Positions 26,642 through 35,365 of a stretch of 64,000 bases of DNA are shown here, one piece after another. Every line of letters starts with the position of its first letter. Positions within the stretch are counted from its first letter, which is position 1. The notes below the pieces were generated by a model. The model saw nothing but the letters and a program-made list of their open reading frames with translations, was not told where the DNA came from and searched no databases. Origin of the DNA: Rhodococcoides fascians A44A (GTDB taxonomy: Bacteria; Actinomycetota; Actinomycetes; Mycobacteriales; Mycobacteriaceae); the NCBI RefSeq assembly GCF_000760735.1, contig NZ_JMEX01000005.1, positions 838,497 to 902,496 on the forward strand, written 5' to 3'. The position numbers and the translations under genes were made by a program.

Positions 26642-29149
26642 TCAGGCGCCGATCTTCGGCATGCCCATCAACACCGGCACCTTGCGCCGGCCGGTGTCGT
26701 CGAACGAGATGGTCGGGTCCGACTCCGCGGGAGCGTTGACGAACGACACGAACCGGCCGAGCTTCTCCTCGTCTTCGAGTACGCCTGCCCATTCGTCCTT
26801 GTAGCCCGCGACGTGGCGCTCCATGTCGGCCTCCAACTCGGCGCCGATGCCCAGGCTGTCCTCGCACACGACGGCCTTCAGATGGTCGAGACCACCGTCG
26901 AGAGAATCGAGCCACGGCGCAGTGCGCTGGAGCCGGTCCGCTGTCCGCACGTAGAACATGAGGTACCTGTCGATGTAACTGACCAGGGTCGCATCGTCGA
27001 GGTTCGACGCCAGCAGCTGAGCGTGCTTCGGAGACTGTCCGCCGTTGCCACCGACGTACAGGTTCCAGCCGTGTTCGGTCGCGATGACGCCGACATCCTT
27101 TCCACGGGCCTCGGCGCACTCGCGTGCACAGCCGGACACTCCGAACTTGATCTTGTGCGGGGACCGCAGTCCGCGGTAACGGTTTTCGAGATCGACGGCC
27201 ATTCCCACCGAATCCTGGACACCGTATCGGCACCAGCTCGACCCGACGCAGCTCTTCACCGTCCGCAGCGATTTTCCGTACGCCTGGCCGGATTCCATGC
27301 CTGCGTCGACCAGTCGCTTCCAGATGGCGGGCAACTGCTCGACGCGTGCACCGAACAGATCGATGCGCTGGCCACCGGTGACCTTGGTGTAGAGGCCGAA
27401 GTCGCGGGCGACCTCACCGATGACGATGAGTTGCTCCGGGGTGCACTCGCCGCCCGGCATACGCGGTACGACCGAGTAGGTTCCGTTCTTCTGGATGTTC
27501 GCCAGGAAGTGATCGTTGGTGTCCTGCAGAGACGCCTGTTCGCCGTCGAGAATGTGGTCCGAGGAAGTGGACGCCAGAATCGACGCGACGACAGGTTTGC
27601 AGATATCGCAGCCACTTCCCGTGCCGTACTTGGCGATCAGCGACGAGAACGTGCGCGTGTTGGTCGCGCGGACGATCTCGAACAGTTCCGCGCGGGATTG
27701 ACCGAAGTGCTCGCACAGTGCCTTCGACATCACGACACCGGACGCCGCCAACAGTTGCTTGATGGACGGCAGGCAGCCTCCGCAGGTGGTACCGGCAGTG
27801 GTGCAGCTCTTGACCGAGGCGACATCGCACGCCCCGTCCGCGATCGCGCCGCAGATCGCACCTTTGGTGACACCGTTGCACGAGCAGATCTCGGCCTCGT
27901 CGGGAAGTGCGCCGATGCCCACTTTTTCCGCTACGGGTGAGATCAACGAGCCTGGATCGCCCGGCAATTCACGACCGACGAGCGGACGCAGCAGCGAGTA
28001 GGCGGTGGCATCGCCGACGAGAATCCCACCGAGCAACGTCTTCGCATCGTCGGAGACGACAAGTTTGGCGTACGTCCCCTTCGGTGCGTCGCTGAAGACG
28101 ACCTCGAGTGCACCCGGCGTTGCGGCCATGGCGTCACCGAAACTGGCGACATCCACGCCCATCAATTTGAGTTTGGTGGACATGTCCGCGCCCGGGAACT
28201 CGGCGGCGCCGCCGAGCAACCTGTCCGCGACGACCTCCGCCGTCGAGTACCCCGGGGCGACCAATCCGTAGCAGCGACCGTCGACGGCGGCGCACTCACC
28301 GATGGCGAACACTGCCGAATCGGATGTGCGGCAGCCGGCGTCGACAAGGATGCCGCCACGTTCCCCGACGTCGAGGCCGCTCTCCCGTGCCAGACGATCC
28401 TGTGGGCGCACGCCCGCGGAGAAGACCAGCAGGGCTGCGTCGATGGTGCTGCCGTCGGACAGTTCGACCGTCAGCCCGGCGCTGTCGTTCTCGGTGATGG
28501 ACGACGTTCCGACGCCGGTGTGCACGTTGAGCCCCAGATCGGTCACCAGCCGCGCCAGGAGCGCGCCGCCGCCTTCATCGACCTGCAGCGGCATCAACCG
28601 CGGCGCGAACTCGATGACGTGCGGAGTCATTCCGAGCTTCTTCAGCGCATTGGCTGCCTCCAGCCCCAGGAGGCCACCGCCGACGACCACGCCGACCGCG
28701 CCCGGTCCCGCCGCGTCGGCGCGGGCGCGAATGCGATCCAGATCGTCCAGGGTGCGGTAGACGAAGCACTTGTCCAGGTCGTGTCCGGTTATGGGCGGCA
28801 CGAACGGGTAGGAGCCAGTCGCGAACACCAGTGCGTCGTAACCGATCACCTCACCGGTCGACGTCGCAACCGTCCTACCTTCGCGGTCGACGCTGTCCGC
28901 GCGGACACCGAGCCGCATGTCCACCGCGGCGTCGCCCGGGTAGTCGTTGCCGGCGAGCGCCAGTTCCTTGTGATCCCAGGCCCCGACGTACGACGACAGA
29001 CCGACGCGGTCGTAGGCAGGCAGCGCCTCCTCGCAGAGGACGGTGACTTTCCATTCCGCTGCCTCGTCGCGAGACCGCAATGCCTCGACGAAGCGATGTC
29101 CGACCATGCCGTGACCGATGACCACCGCGTTCTTCGTCGCGTTCTTCAT
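26642..29149 (-). CDS. nirB: NADH-dependent nitrite reductase large subunit NirB
   Basis: An 835-residue protein. It starts with an FAD/NAD(P) pyridine nucleotide-disulfide oxidoreductase module (VVIGHGMVGHRFVEAL, then VGVVVGGGLLGLEAANALKKLG near 150). A bacterioferritin-associated ferredoxin-like [2Fe-2S] region follows (CSCNGVTKGAICGAI ... CTTAGTTCGGC). The C-terminal siroheme/[4Fe-4S] reductase domain has the cluster cysteines in CVGSSWC and SGCARECAEARG. It reduces nitrite to ammonium with six electrons. The ATG at 29149 (MKNATKNAVVIGHG) is chosen because AAGGA lies upstream; the frame opens a little earlier. It is the second gene of the narK-nirBD operon. Confidence 0.96.
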   Translation of the reverse strand: MKNATKNAVVIGHGMVGHRFVEALRSRDEAAEWKVTVLCEEALPAYDRVGLSSYVGAWDHKELALAGNDYPGDAAVDMRLGVRADSVDREGRTVATSTGEVIGYDALVFATGSYPFVPPITGHDLDKCFVYRTLDDLDRIRARADAAGPGAVGVVVGGGLLGLEAANALKKLGMTPHVIEFAPRLMPLQVDEGGGALLARLVTDLGLNVHTGVGTSSITENDSAGLTVELSDGSTIDAALLVFSAGVRPQDRLARESGLDVGERGGILVDAGCRTSDSAVFAIGECAAVDGRCYGLVAPGYSTAEVVADRLLGGAAEFPGADMSTKLKLMGVDVASFGDAMAATPGALEVVFSDAPKGTYAKLVVSDDAKTLLGGILVGDATAYSLLRPLVGRELPGDPGSLISPVAEKVGIGALPDEAEICSCNGVTKGAICGAIADGACDVASVKSCTTAGTTCGGCLPSIKQLLAASGVVMSKALCEHFGQSRAELFEIVRATNTRTFSSLIAKYGTGSGCDICKPVVASILASTSSDHILDGEQASLQDTNDHFLANIQKNGTYSVVPRMPGGECTPEQLIVIGEVARDFGLYTKVTGGQRIDLFGARVEQLPAIWKRLVDAGMESGQAYGKSLRTVKSCVGSSWCRYGVQDSVGMAVDLENRYRGLRSPHKIKFGVSGCARECAEARGKDVGVIATEHGWNLYVGGNGGQSPKHAQLLASNLDDATLVSYIDRYLMFYVRTADRLQRTAPWLDSLDGGLDHLKAVVCEDSLGIGAELEADMERHVAGYKDEWAGVLEDEEKLGRFVSFVNAPAESDPTISFDDTGRRKVPVLMGMPKIGA

Positions 29150-29200
29150 CAGGGGTTCCTTCCGAGAATTACTGCAGAGCATTGAAAGACGCGGAGGGCG

Positions 29201-30706
29201 TCAGACTTCCACCGAGGACTGGGTCGCCTCGTCGGCGATTACACGCGGTCTGCGCAGGTAGACGGCGTATGTCACCGCGCAGCACAGTACGTAGAAGGCG
29301 AGGAACACCCAGAAGGCCGTGGTCGCGGACTTCGCCTCACCGGAGTACGACGCGCGCAGAACCAGGTTGATGCCGACGCCGCCCAAGGCGCCGATGGCGC
29401 CTGCGATTCCGATGAGCGCTCCGGACATCCGGCGGGACCAGTGCTGCTGTTCCTCGGTCGACATGCCCTGCAGCTCGGTTGATTTGGCGGCGAAAATCGC
29501 CGGAATCATCTTGTAGACCGAGCCGTTGCCGAGACCGGACAGCAGGAACAGCAGGATGAATCCGACGACGAACAGCGCCATCATCGTGCCGCTGGCTGCC
29601 CCCGCGGTGTTGTCGTCCCAGGTGCTTGCGGCCACCAGAATGCCGGTGGCGAACACCATCGACACGAAGGTGTACAGCGTGATCTTGCCGCCACCGATCT
29701 TGTCCGCGAGCTTGCCGCCGAACGGGCGGGAGATAGATCCGAGAAGTGGACCGAGGAAAGCGATCTGAGCTGCGTGGAGTGACGCCTGCGCCTGCTGGGC
29801 GGCCGTCGCCGGTGCACCGTCGGTCAATCCCGCGAGGAAGTTGATCTGCAACACCTGGCCGAACGCGAAGCTGAAACCGATGAACGAACCGAAGGTGCCG
29901 ATGTAGAGGAACGCGATCCACCACGAGTCCGAGAACCTGAGGACGTCGATCATGGAGCGCCCGTTGGTCTTCTGGTTGTCGAGGTTGTCCATGAACAATG
30001 CGGCGCCGACTGCGGCGATCGCGATGAAGACGAGGTAGACGGCGCAGACGATCTCCGGTGCCGTGTTGCCGACCGTCGCGATCACGAGCAGACCGATCAG
30101 CTGAATGACGGGAACGCCGATGTTGCCGCCGCCTGCATTCAGGCCGAGCGCCCAGCCCTTCTCACGCTGCGGGTAGAACGCATTGATGTTGGTCATCGAC
30201 GACGCGAAGTTGCCGCCGCCGAGGCCCGCGAACGCCGCGACGACGATGTAGGTCGTGTACGACGCCGGGTTCAGCATGAAGTACATGGTCAGCACCGTCG
30301 GGACCAGAAGTACGAGAGCGCTGAAGATCGTCCAGTTCCGACCGCCGAACTTCGCTGTCGCGAAGGTGTACGGGATACGAAGCACAGCGCCGACGAGCGT
30401 GGGAACGGCGACGAGGAAGAATTTTCCTGCGGCGTCGATTCCGTACACCGACACAGGCATGAACAGCACCATGACCGACCAGATCGACCAGATGGAGAAG
30501 CCGACGTGCTCGGCGACTACGGACCAGATCAGATTCCGCTTCGCGATCGCCTTTCCACCGGCCTCCCAGGCCGCGACGTCCTCGGAGTTCCAGTGGCTGA
30601 TGCGGTGCTTGATCGACACCGGCACCGTCCCCGGAGGGGGTGTCGACGGTGTGGGTGTCGATTCGGGCGCCGCATCGGCTTGTGGTGCCTCGGGAATGCT
30701 GGTCAC
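29201..30706 (-). CDS. narK: Nitrate/nitrite transporter NarK (NNP family, MFS)
   Basis: A 501-residue MFS protein with 12 predicted membrane helices. The nitrate-porter signature is FAGLGGGNFASSMTNINAFYP, and a related glycine-rich repeat (AGAIGALGGVGINLVLR) lies in the second half. The arginine in VGAVLRIPYTFATAKFGGRN fits the substrate-binding arginine of NarK proteins. The N-terminal 45 residues are Pro/Ala-rich and cytoplasmic. The GTG at 30706 is chosen because AGGAGG lies 5 nt upstream. It is the first gene of the operon and probably imports nitrate or exchanges nitrate and nitrite. Confidence 0.93.
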   Translation of the reverse strand: MTSIPEAPQADAAPESTPTPSTPPPGTVPVSIKHRISHWNSEDVAAWEAGGKAIAKRNLIWSVVAEHVGFSIWSIWSVMVLFMPVSVYGIDAAGKFFLVAVPTLVGAVLRIPYTFATAKFGGRNWTIFSALVLLVPTVLTMYFMLNPASYTTYIVVAAFAGLGGGNFASSMTNINAFYPQREKGWALGLNAGGGNIGVPVIQLIGLLVIATVGNTAPEIVCAVYLVFIAIAAVGAALFMDNLDNQKTNGRSMIDVLRFSDSWWIAFLYIGTFGSFIGFSFAFGQVLQINFLAGLTDGAPATAAQQAQASLHAAQIAFLGPLLGSISRPFGGKLADKIGGGKITLYTFVSMVFATGILVAASTWDDNTAGAASGTMMALFVVGFILLFLLSGLGNGSVYKMIPAIFAAKSTELQGMSTEEQQHWSRRMSGALIGIAGAIGALGGVGINLVLRASYSGEAKSATTAFWVFLAFYVLCCAVTYAVYLRRPRVIADEATQSSVEV

Positions 30707-30787
30707 GTGGGCCTCCTGATCGCGTGGGAGACCCAAAGATAGAAAAGCCATGTTGCGCGGGCGCTGCGCGCGGTGACCCCTTGATTA

Positions 30788-30812
30788 ACTTGGTCTCACG
30801 AACACGGAACGC
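30788..30812 (-). promoter_or_regulatory. Candidate GlnR-type box upstream of narK
   Basis: AC at 30798-30799 and AC at 30809-30810 are separated by exactly 9 nt inside CACGAACACGGAAC, with a further AAC at 30787-30789. The AC-n9-AC pattern is the minimal GlnR box of actinobacteria. Such short patterns occur often by chance, so this rests mainly on the position 90 bp upstream of a nitrogen-assimilation operon. Confidence 0.3.
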
Positions 30813-30825
30813 CTGCCGTGAGGAC

Positions 30826-31224
30826 GCCGTCGCGGTCACCACCGACGCTGCACTGTTTCCGCTCGGCGCGCATCCCGCGGTTCGGTGGCGAACGGCCCGG
30901 TGGTTGGCGAAAATCCCCGACGGCGGCGCCGGTGCCGACGGATCGGCGAGCCGGTTCAGCCGCGCACCGCTGCGAATGAGGCCATCACCGACGCCTACAC
31001 CCGCGGCTGGACGGCGGGTGCGGGACTACCTGAAACTGATGCCCTCGACACCGATCTCCCAACTCATGCAGGAACACCACTTTCACGGCCCTACCATGAA
31101 CGTCTCCGCGGTGTGCGCTTCCGGCAACGCCGGCCTGCTCACGGCCAAGATGTGGCTGAACACCCATGTCGTCGACGACGTCGCCTTCGTCGCCCGAGAG
31201 GTCCGAGCCCAGTGCGTGCACTGA
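30826..31224 (+). pseudogene. Decayed beta-ketoacyl-ACP synthase fragment
   Basis: The frame ending at 31224 reads VRDYLKLMPSTPISQLMQEH, then HGPTMNVSAVCASGNAGLL and VVDDVAFVA. This fits the region around the active-site cysteine of a FabF-type ketosynthase (usual VSxxCASG). The thiolase fold then stops: there is no second half with the two catalytic histidines. Just upstream, a different frame reads ANEAITDAYTRGWTAG, which also resembles the ketosynthase N-terminus, so there is at least one frameshift or internal deletion near 31010. It is therefore called a gene remnant. It lies between narK and an unrelated actinobacterial gene, in a region that breaks the mycobacterial gene order. Confidence 0.6.
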
Positions 31225-31266
31225 CGCATGCACCCCCATCGCGGCCGTGTGTGCGATGGTTGAACG

Positions 31267-32283
31267 GTGACAGCGGGGAAGAGCAGTTGGTTGCTTGTCG
31301 ATGTGGTCGATCTGCGGGCGATGTCGGTGGTGATGGTCGGAGACAAAGTGCGATCCGGTGTACCGCTGCAGTCGGTGGTGACTCGAAATCAGGACCGCAT
31401 GCTGGAGGTTGTACGGGCATCGGTCCGCGCGAAGGACCCAGTCAGCGTGAGCATTTCGCGATCGAGACGCCTCACAGCAGTGCCAGTCATCGACAGCGTT
31501 CTCAGCCGTGTGCACGGGGTGTGGGTGAGCACTCACCCAGAGGAAGAACTCGTGGCAGTTCCTTCGCCGTCATGGTGCTTCGTATGGGATTTGGCCGAAG
31601 GATTCGCCTATCGTAGTGAGGCAGTGGGAATGTCGTCGAGCTGGGCCGATCTCGGTGTGCCGGTGCGGCGTCCGATCGCGGATGCATTGCGTGTGTTCGA
31701 CATGGGAGATCACAACACCGCGGCTCTGGCCGGGCTCGCTCGTAAGTCCGGACGCAGCATCGATCGGTACACAGTGGTCGAACACCGCCCGGACGGTGAT
31801 CGGCAAGTGCATTTCGTTGTGCACTCGGTCACTGAGGAGTCCGGGTCGTCGACTGAGAATGGCGCGCAAGTCCGGTTCCTTCGAGGGCTCTCGGTCGATA
31901 TCGGCCATGCTCCACCCCAGTCGAGACCCCGACGATCGGCACTCGGGGATCGGATCGCGCAGGCGTTGACACCGCCGCGGCAGTACCGAGCCATCTCCGA
32001 CCCCGATACGCTCAACCTGCTGTACTGGCACGGCCCTGCGGCCCCGCGCATCGCGTGGATGTCCGACAACACGACGGACAACCCGATCATCGATCCAGCG
32101 GACCTTCCTGCGGCGCAACGCGCAGTCGACGAGCTGCGCACATCCGGTCCGGGTCACAGCGTTGCGCTGACAGTCCGGTTCCTCACCATCGACGGCGGAT
32201 ACGAACCCGTCGAGCTGTCGGCGTCGCTACTCGACCTCGAATCGGGACAGTGCGCCTTGCTGGTTGTGCTGACCGTCGAGTAA
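31267..32283 (+). CDS. Conserved actinobacterial protein, possibly GAF/PAS-like sensory (DUF5593-type)
   Basis: A 338-residue soluble protein starting at GTG 31267 (VTAGKSSWLLVDVVDLRAMSVVMVG). The first half has alternating hydrophobic strands (VPVIDSVLSRVHGVWVST, SWCFVWDLAEGFAYRS) and the C-terminal half another strand-rich domain (HSVALTVRFLTIDGGYEPVELSASLLDLESGQCALLVVLTVE), reminiscent of PAS/GAF-like sensor folds that occur as many paralogues in Rhodococcus and Nocardia. No kinase, cyclase or DNA-binding module follows. I do not recognise a function. The family attribution is from general resemblance only. Confidence 0.55.
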   Translation: MTAGKSSWLLVDVVDLRAMSVVMVGDKVRSGVPLQSVVTRNQDRMLEVVRASVRAKDPVSVSISRSRRLTAVPVIDSVLSRVHGVWVSTHPEEELVAVPSPSWCFVWDLAEGFAYRSEAVGMSSSWADLGVPVRRPIADALRVFDMGDHNTAALAGLARKSGRSIDRYTVVEHRPDGDRQVHFVVHSVTEESGSSTENGAQVRFLRGLSVDIGHAPPQSRPRRSALGDRIAQALTPPRQYRAISDPDTLNLLYWHGPAAPRIAWMSDNTTDNPIIDPADLPAAQRAVDELRTSGPGHSVALTVRFLTIDGGYEPVELSASLLDLESGQCALLVVLTVE

Positions 32284-32290
32284 ACGGCAC

Positions 32291-32327
32291 ACCAAACGTT
32301 GCCATGCAGTGTCTGACTCCGTTTGGT
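32291..32327. terminator. Inverted repeat after the DUF5593-type gene
   Basis: ACCAAACG (32291-32298) and CGTTTGGT (32320-32327) are perfect complements around a 21-nt loop, starting 7 bp after the stop at 32283. No T-run follows. It is a plausible terminator-like element of the otherwise featureless 263-bp gap before the secreted protein gene. Confidence 0.45.
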
Positions 32328-32546
32328 AAGTTCCACAGCAATACGCTTCGGTGTGTGAAGTTCGATCCTGGGACACGTCGGGACGGTCTTCTTCCAGCCC
32401 CGTGTGGGAGCTGATGGGCATGCTCGCGTGAGCGTGCCGTGTCGCCGTTCCACCCGGCCCAGCATCTTGGCGCGACCTTGCTGGCCGGTCCGTACCCGAA
32501 TCGACTTCCCTCCCATGAACCGGGAAGACAGAAATTGGAGTGAGCT

Positions 32547-33080
32547 GTGCACGTGAAAAATGTTGCTGTGTCATCCGGTTTGGTCGCGGCGATCGCATTG
32601 ACGATCTTCGCCGTGCCCGCGTCTGCTCAGCCCAGCGTCGGTCCCGGTCCCACTACTGGCGAGGCGCAGGAGCAGGAGCAGCCAGTGGATCAGGATCGTG
32701 TCGAGCAGATCGACGCGGAGAAGTTGGTGCTCTTCAACGACCAGCTTGCCGCCGCCGGCAACGAGCAAATCCTCACAGGAACAGTGGCTCTGGAGTATCG
32801 CACCGACGGCAGCGTGGTGGGGTACCTCGCGGATGGCACCACCTACGAACGGTCCGCAGCGGCGCTGGAGAACAACCCGCTGCTCCGCGCCGGGATCGTC
32901 GACGAAATCAAGCGGGTCGTCGCAGCCTGCTTGGGCGTGTCACTGACTGCTACCGGATTCTGGGCCAGCATCGAAGCCGAGTTGACCAGTTGGGACCGGG
33001 CCGCGAAGTTCTTGGTACGTAGGCTCGGCGTGCTCGGCGCAGTCAGCTGCGCCGGTGGGATCATTTGGGAGTACATCTGA
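32547..33080 (+). CDS. Secreted protein of unknown function with hydrophobic two-cysteine C-terminus
   Basis: A 177-residue protein with a clear Sec signal peptide (VHVKNVAVSSGLVAAIALTI, then FAVPASA|QPS). An acidic, Gln/Glu-rich linker (about 30-55) follows, then a small mixed domain (DAEKLVLFNDQLAAAGNEQ). The C-terminal ~55 residues are hydrophobic and glycine/alanine-rich with two cysteines (VAACLGVSLT ... GAVSCAGGIIWEYI). The GTG at 32547 has GGAG 6 nt upstream. Its stop overlaps the start of a small membrane protein gene by 1 bp. The layout resembles bacteriocin-like secreted proteins with a membrane partner, but no family was recognised. Confidence 0.75.
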   Translation: MHVKNVAVSSGLVAAIALTIFAVPASAQPSVGPGPTTGEAQEQEQPVDQDRVEQIDAEKLVLFNDQLAAAGNEQILTGTVALEYRTDGSVVGYLADGTTYERSAAALENNPLLRAGIVDEIKRVVAACLGVSLTATGFWASIEAELTSWDRAAKFLVRRLGVLGAVSCAGGIIWEYI

Positions 33081-33475
33081 TGAACGACGCACTGCTCAGA
33101 GCGGACCGGCGCACGAAAGACTTCTTCGGCGGCCCCGGTCTCGGAGTGATCGCCCTCGTTGTCGTTGTCGCAGTTGTCGTTCCGGTCGTTGTCTCTTCCG
33201 CGGGGTGGTCGACGTTCGGCGCTGCCGCTGTTGTGTATGCGGTCGCTATCGTGGCGGCGACGCTCGCTGTGGCGATACGCCGCGGAGCTGGACGTTCGAG
33301 CGTGGTGGCTGCCGGCGGAGCGGCGGCCATCGCGATCCTGTTCGTGGTTGGGTACACCGGGATCTTCAGCATGTCCGACGATGTCCGATGGTCCGGTTCG
33401 AGCGCGGTGACCGGGATGGTTCTCGGTTCACTGGTTCTCGGCCTGCTCGTTCGCCGAGGACGGGACAGTCGTTGA
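33080..33475 (+). CDS. Small four-helix membrane protein, partner of the preceding secreted protein
   Basis: A 131-residue protein with about four hydrophobic helices (LGVIALVVVVAVVVPVVVSS, TFGAAAVVYAVAIVAATLAV, AAAIAILFVVGYTGIF, AVTGMVLGSLVLGLLV) and a basic, charged N-terminus (LLRADRRTKDFF). The ATG at 33080 shares its A with the TGA of the secreted protein gene, a tight coupling that suggests the two products act together. Size and topology fit immunity or accessory proteins, but there is no sequence evidence for that role. No homologue was recognised. Confidence 0.7.
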   Translation: MNDALLRADRRTKDFFGGPGLGVIALVVVVAVVVPVVVSSAGWSTFGAAAVVYAVAIVAATLAVAIRRGAGRSSVVAAGGAAAIAILFVVGYTGIFSMSDDVRWSGSSAVTGMVLGSLVLGLLVRRGRDSR

Positions 33476-33500
33476 CGGTGTGACGAACAGTCAGTATCCG

Positions 33501-33546
33501 GCAGCACCGCGGCGTACGGCAGTCATGACGCATGCCGCGGTGCTGC
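33501..33546. terminator. 13-bp hairpin after the secreted/membrane protein pair
   Basis: GCAGCACCGCGGC (33501-33513) and GCCGCGGTGCTGC (33534-33546) are perfect complements with a 20-nt loop, 26 bp after the stop at 33475. There is no T-run. The rest of the gap up to 34017 contains no convincing gene: only short frames without ribosome binding sites, and a more AT-rich stretch near 33680-33730. Confidence 0.6.
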
Positions 33547-34017
33547 GCGTATCGGCCGGACCGACCGAAAAGTGAGACAGCCCAGCCTGCCAGCGAGGCG
33601 GTTATTCAACCGAATGGATAGCTGCGGGTAGTTTCCGCACCGTCATGCTGAAGTGACGACCACCGTTGATGCATCAACTGCGGATTTTTGATATCCGATT
33701 CTTTAATCAGTTCGGTGTGGTTGTGCAATTGTCCCGGAGTACAAGTTGGTCACCTTGTGAGTCCCCTAAATCGTCGGGAGGGGCGTAGCGCGGATGGAAT
33801 TGGCGGGCTGCTTGCCGAAGATGCTGCGGACAGTTTCTTGCGACGCGAGGGTGTACAGAAGCTTGCGTCTCCCACAATACGATTGCCGCCTCCGTCGTCG
33901 TAAGCGATACGTACAGCAAATCCGCTACAACGCTGTGCAAGTCTGTGGTGCCGGGGTGACTGACATGGTCGCCGAAGGTCGATCTTCTCCGCGCATGATT
34001 GTCGTCGAGCCTGCGCC

Positions 34018-35277
34018 TCACCACGTGTCTTCGAGCATGCGGGGCCTGCAGCACTGGTATCCCGCGACAAGCAGAACTGCGACGCAACCGGTGAGAACCA
34101 GGATCGGGACGCCCCAGCCCCCGGAGAGCGTGTGCAGGAAACCGAAAGACAGCGGACCCGTCGCCGAGACCACGTAGCCCAATCCCTGCGTGAACCCGGA
34201 CAGGCCGGATGATCCCGCCGGAGTCCGTGTCCGAAGGTTGATGAGCGTCAACGACATCGGGAACGTCATGGTGCCGAGCCCGACGAGGCAGACCCACACC
34301 ACCGTTCCACTGGTCGGGGTGAAATGCAGGCCGGCGAATCCCACCAGGTAGAAGACAGCGGCGGCGACGACGAGGCCGTACGGGTTGCGCAGCCGAGCGC
34401 ACAGCGACGGTGCGGCCAGTGACGCGATCAGCCCCATTCCGCCGAACGCGGCCACCGACGCCCCTGCTGCGGCCTCCCCGATGCCTGCGTCGGTGAGCAC
34501 GGTCGGCAGCCACGTGAGCATCGCGTAGGTGATGAACGACGTCATTGCGAACATGCCGACCATCCCCCAGGCCAGCGACGACCGCCAGATACGACCCTGC
34601 GGCTTCTCGTGCACAGCGGACGTGCCGCCCTCGCCGGTCGTGTCCGCGACGTCGTGGCCGCGACGCGACATCACCACGCCCAGCCAGGGCAGGGCCGCGG
34701 CCAGGCCCACGAACGCCCAGATTCCGATGGACAGTCGCCACCCGTGTGCGTAGGCGACCGGCACCGCCAGCAACGGCGGGACCATGGTGCTGACCTGCAG
34801 TGCGCAGATGTACATGGTGCTCACGATGGCGAGTCGGTCGGAGAAGTACCGCTTCACCAGAGGTGGGATGACGACGTTGCCGATTCCCATTCCGGCGAGA
34901 GCCACCGCGGACAGGAGAATGAGCGACGCGGTGCCCGGAGCGAAGGCCCTCGTGGCCATGCCGACCGTCGTCAACGCCATCGCGAGAAGAGCAGCGCGTT
35001 CCATACCGGTTCGCTTGACCAGGACGGGCGTCAACAGTCCGAAGACGGCGAACATCGCCGGAGGAAGCATGCCGATGAGTCCCACGACGGACGACCCGAA
35101 CTGCAGGTCGGTTCCGATACGGCCGAACAACGGGCTGATGGACGTCACTGCGGCGCGGAGCGTCAACGCGGAGACGATGATGGCGGCGAATACCAGGACG
35201 CGCCCGCGCAGAAGGTTCTGCGCCTCGGCGCCTGCCCCGGTCGCGGTCGTTGCGGTAGTACTCACGGCAGAAATCAT
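34018..35277 (-). CDS. MFS transporter, CynX/NimT family
   Basis: A 419-residue MFS permease with 12 predicted helices. The stretch TLRAAVTSISPLFGRIGTDLQFGSSVVGLIGMLPPAMFAVFGLLTPVLVKRTG is typical of the cyanate/nitroimidazole CynX-NimT group, as is GMGIGNVVIPPLVKRYFSDR. Substrates in this family are small anions or drugs and cannot be read from the sequence. It begins MISAVSTTATTATG and is divergently transcribed from a GntR regulator 88 bp away, which probably controls it. Confidence 0.87.
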   Translation of the reverse strand: MISAVSTTATTATGAGAEAQNLLRGRVLVFAAIIVSALTLRAAVTSISPLFGRIGTDLQFGSSVVGLIGMLPPAMFAVFGLLTPVLVKRTGMERAALLAMALTTVGMATRAFAPGTASLILLSAVALAGMGIGNVVIPPLVKRYFSDRLAIVSTMYICALQVSTMVPPLLAVPVAYAHGWRLSIGIWAFVGLAAALPWLGVVMSRRGHDVADTTGEGGTSAVHEKPQGRIWRSSLAWGMVGMFAMTSFITYAMLTWLPTVLTDAGIGEAAAGASVAAFGGMGLIASLAAPSLCARLRNPYGLVVAAAVFYLVGFAGLHFTPTSGTVVWVCLVGLGTMTFPMSLTLINLRTRTPAGSSGLSGFTQGLGYVVSATGPLSFGFLHTLSGGWGVPILVLTGCVAVLLVAGYQCCRPRMLEDTW

Positions 35278-35280
35278 AGG

Positions 35281-35297
35281 ATGACCGGATCACCAGA
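35281..35297. promoter_or_regulatory. Candidate operator between MFS and GntR genes
   Basis: The imperfect palindrome TGACCGGATCA (about 35282-35292) lies in the 88-bp divergent gap. GntR/FadR-type regulators usually bind such short palindromes beside their own gene. Only position and symmetry support it. Confidence 0.3.
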
Positions 35298-35365
35298 CGC
35301 AAAGAAGTTAAACTGGCCGCCGAACGACAAGTCGACAACATCGAACGACGACGGGGAGAGCACGG

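Noticed and set aside
30885..31616. 243-codon plus-strand frame
   Set aside because: It joins ketosynthase-remnant sequence to the start of the next gene in the wrong frame, without a start signal.
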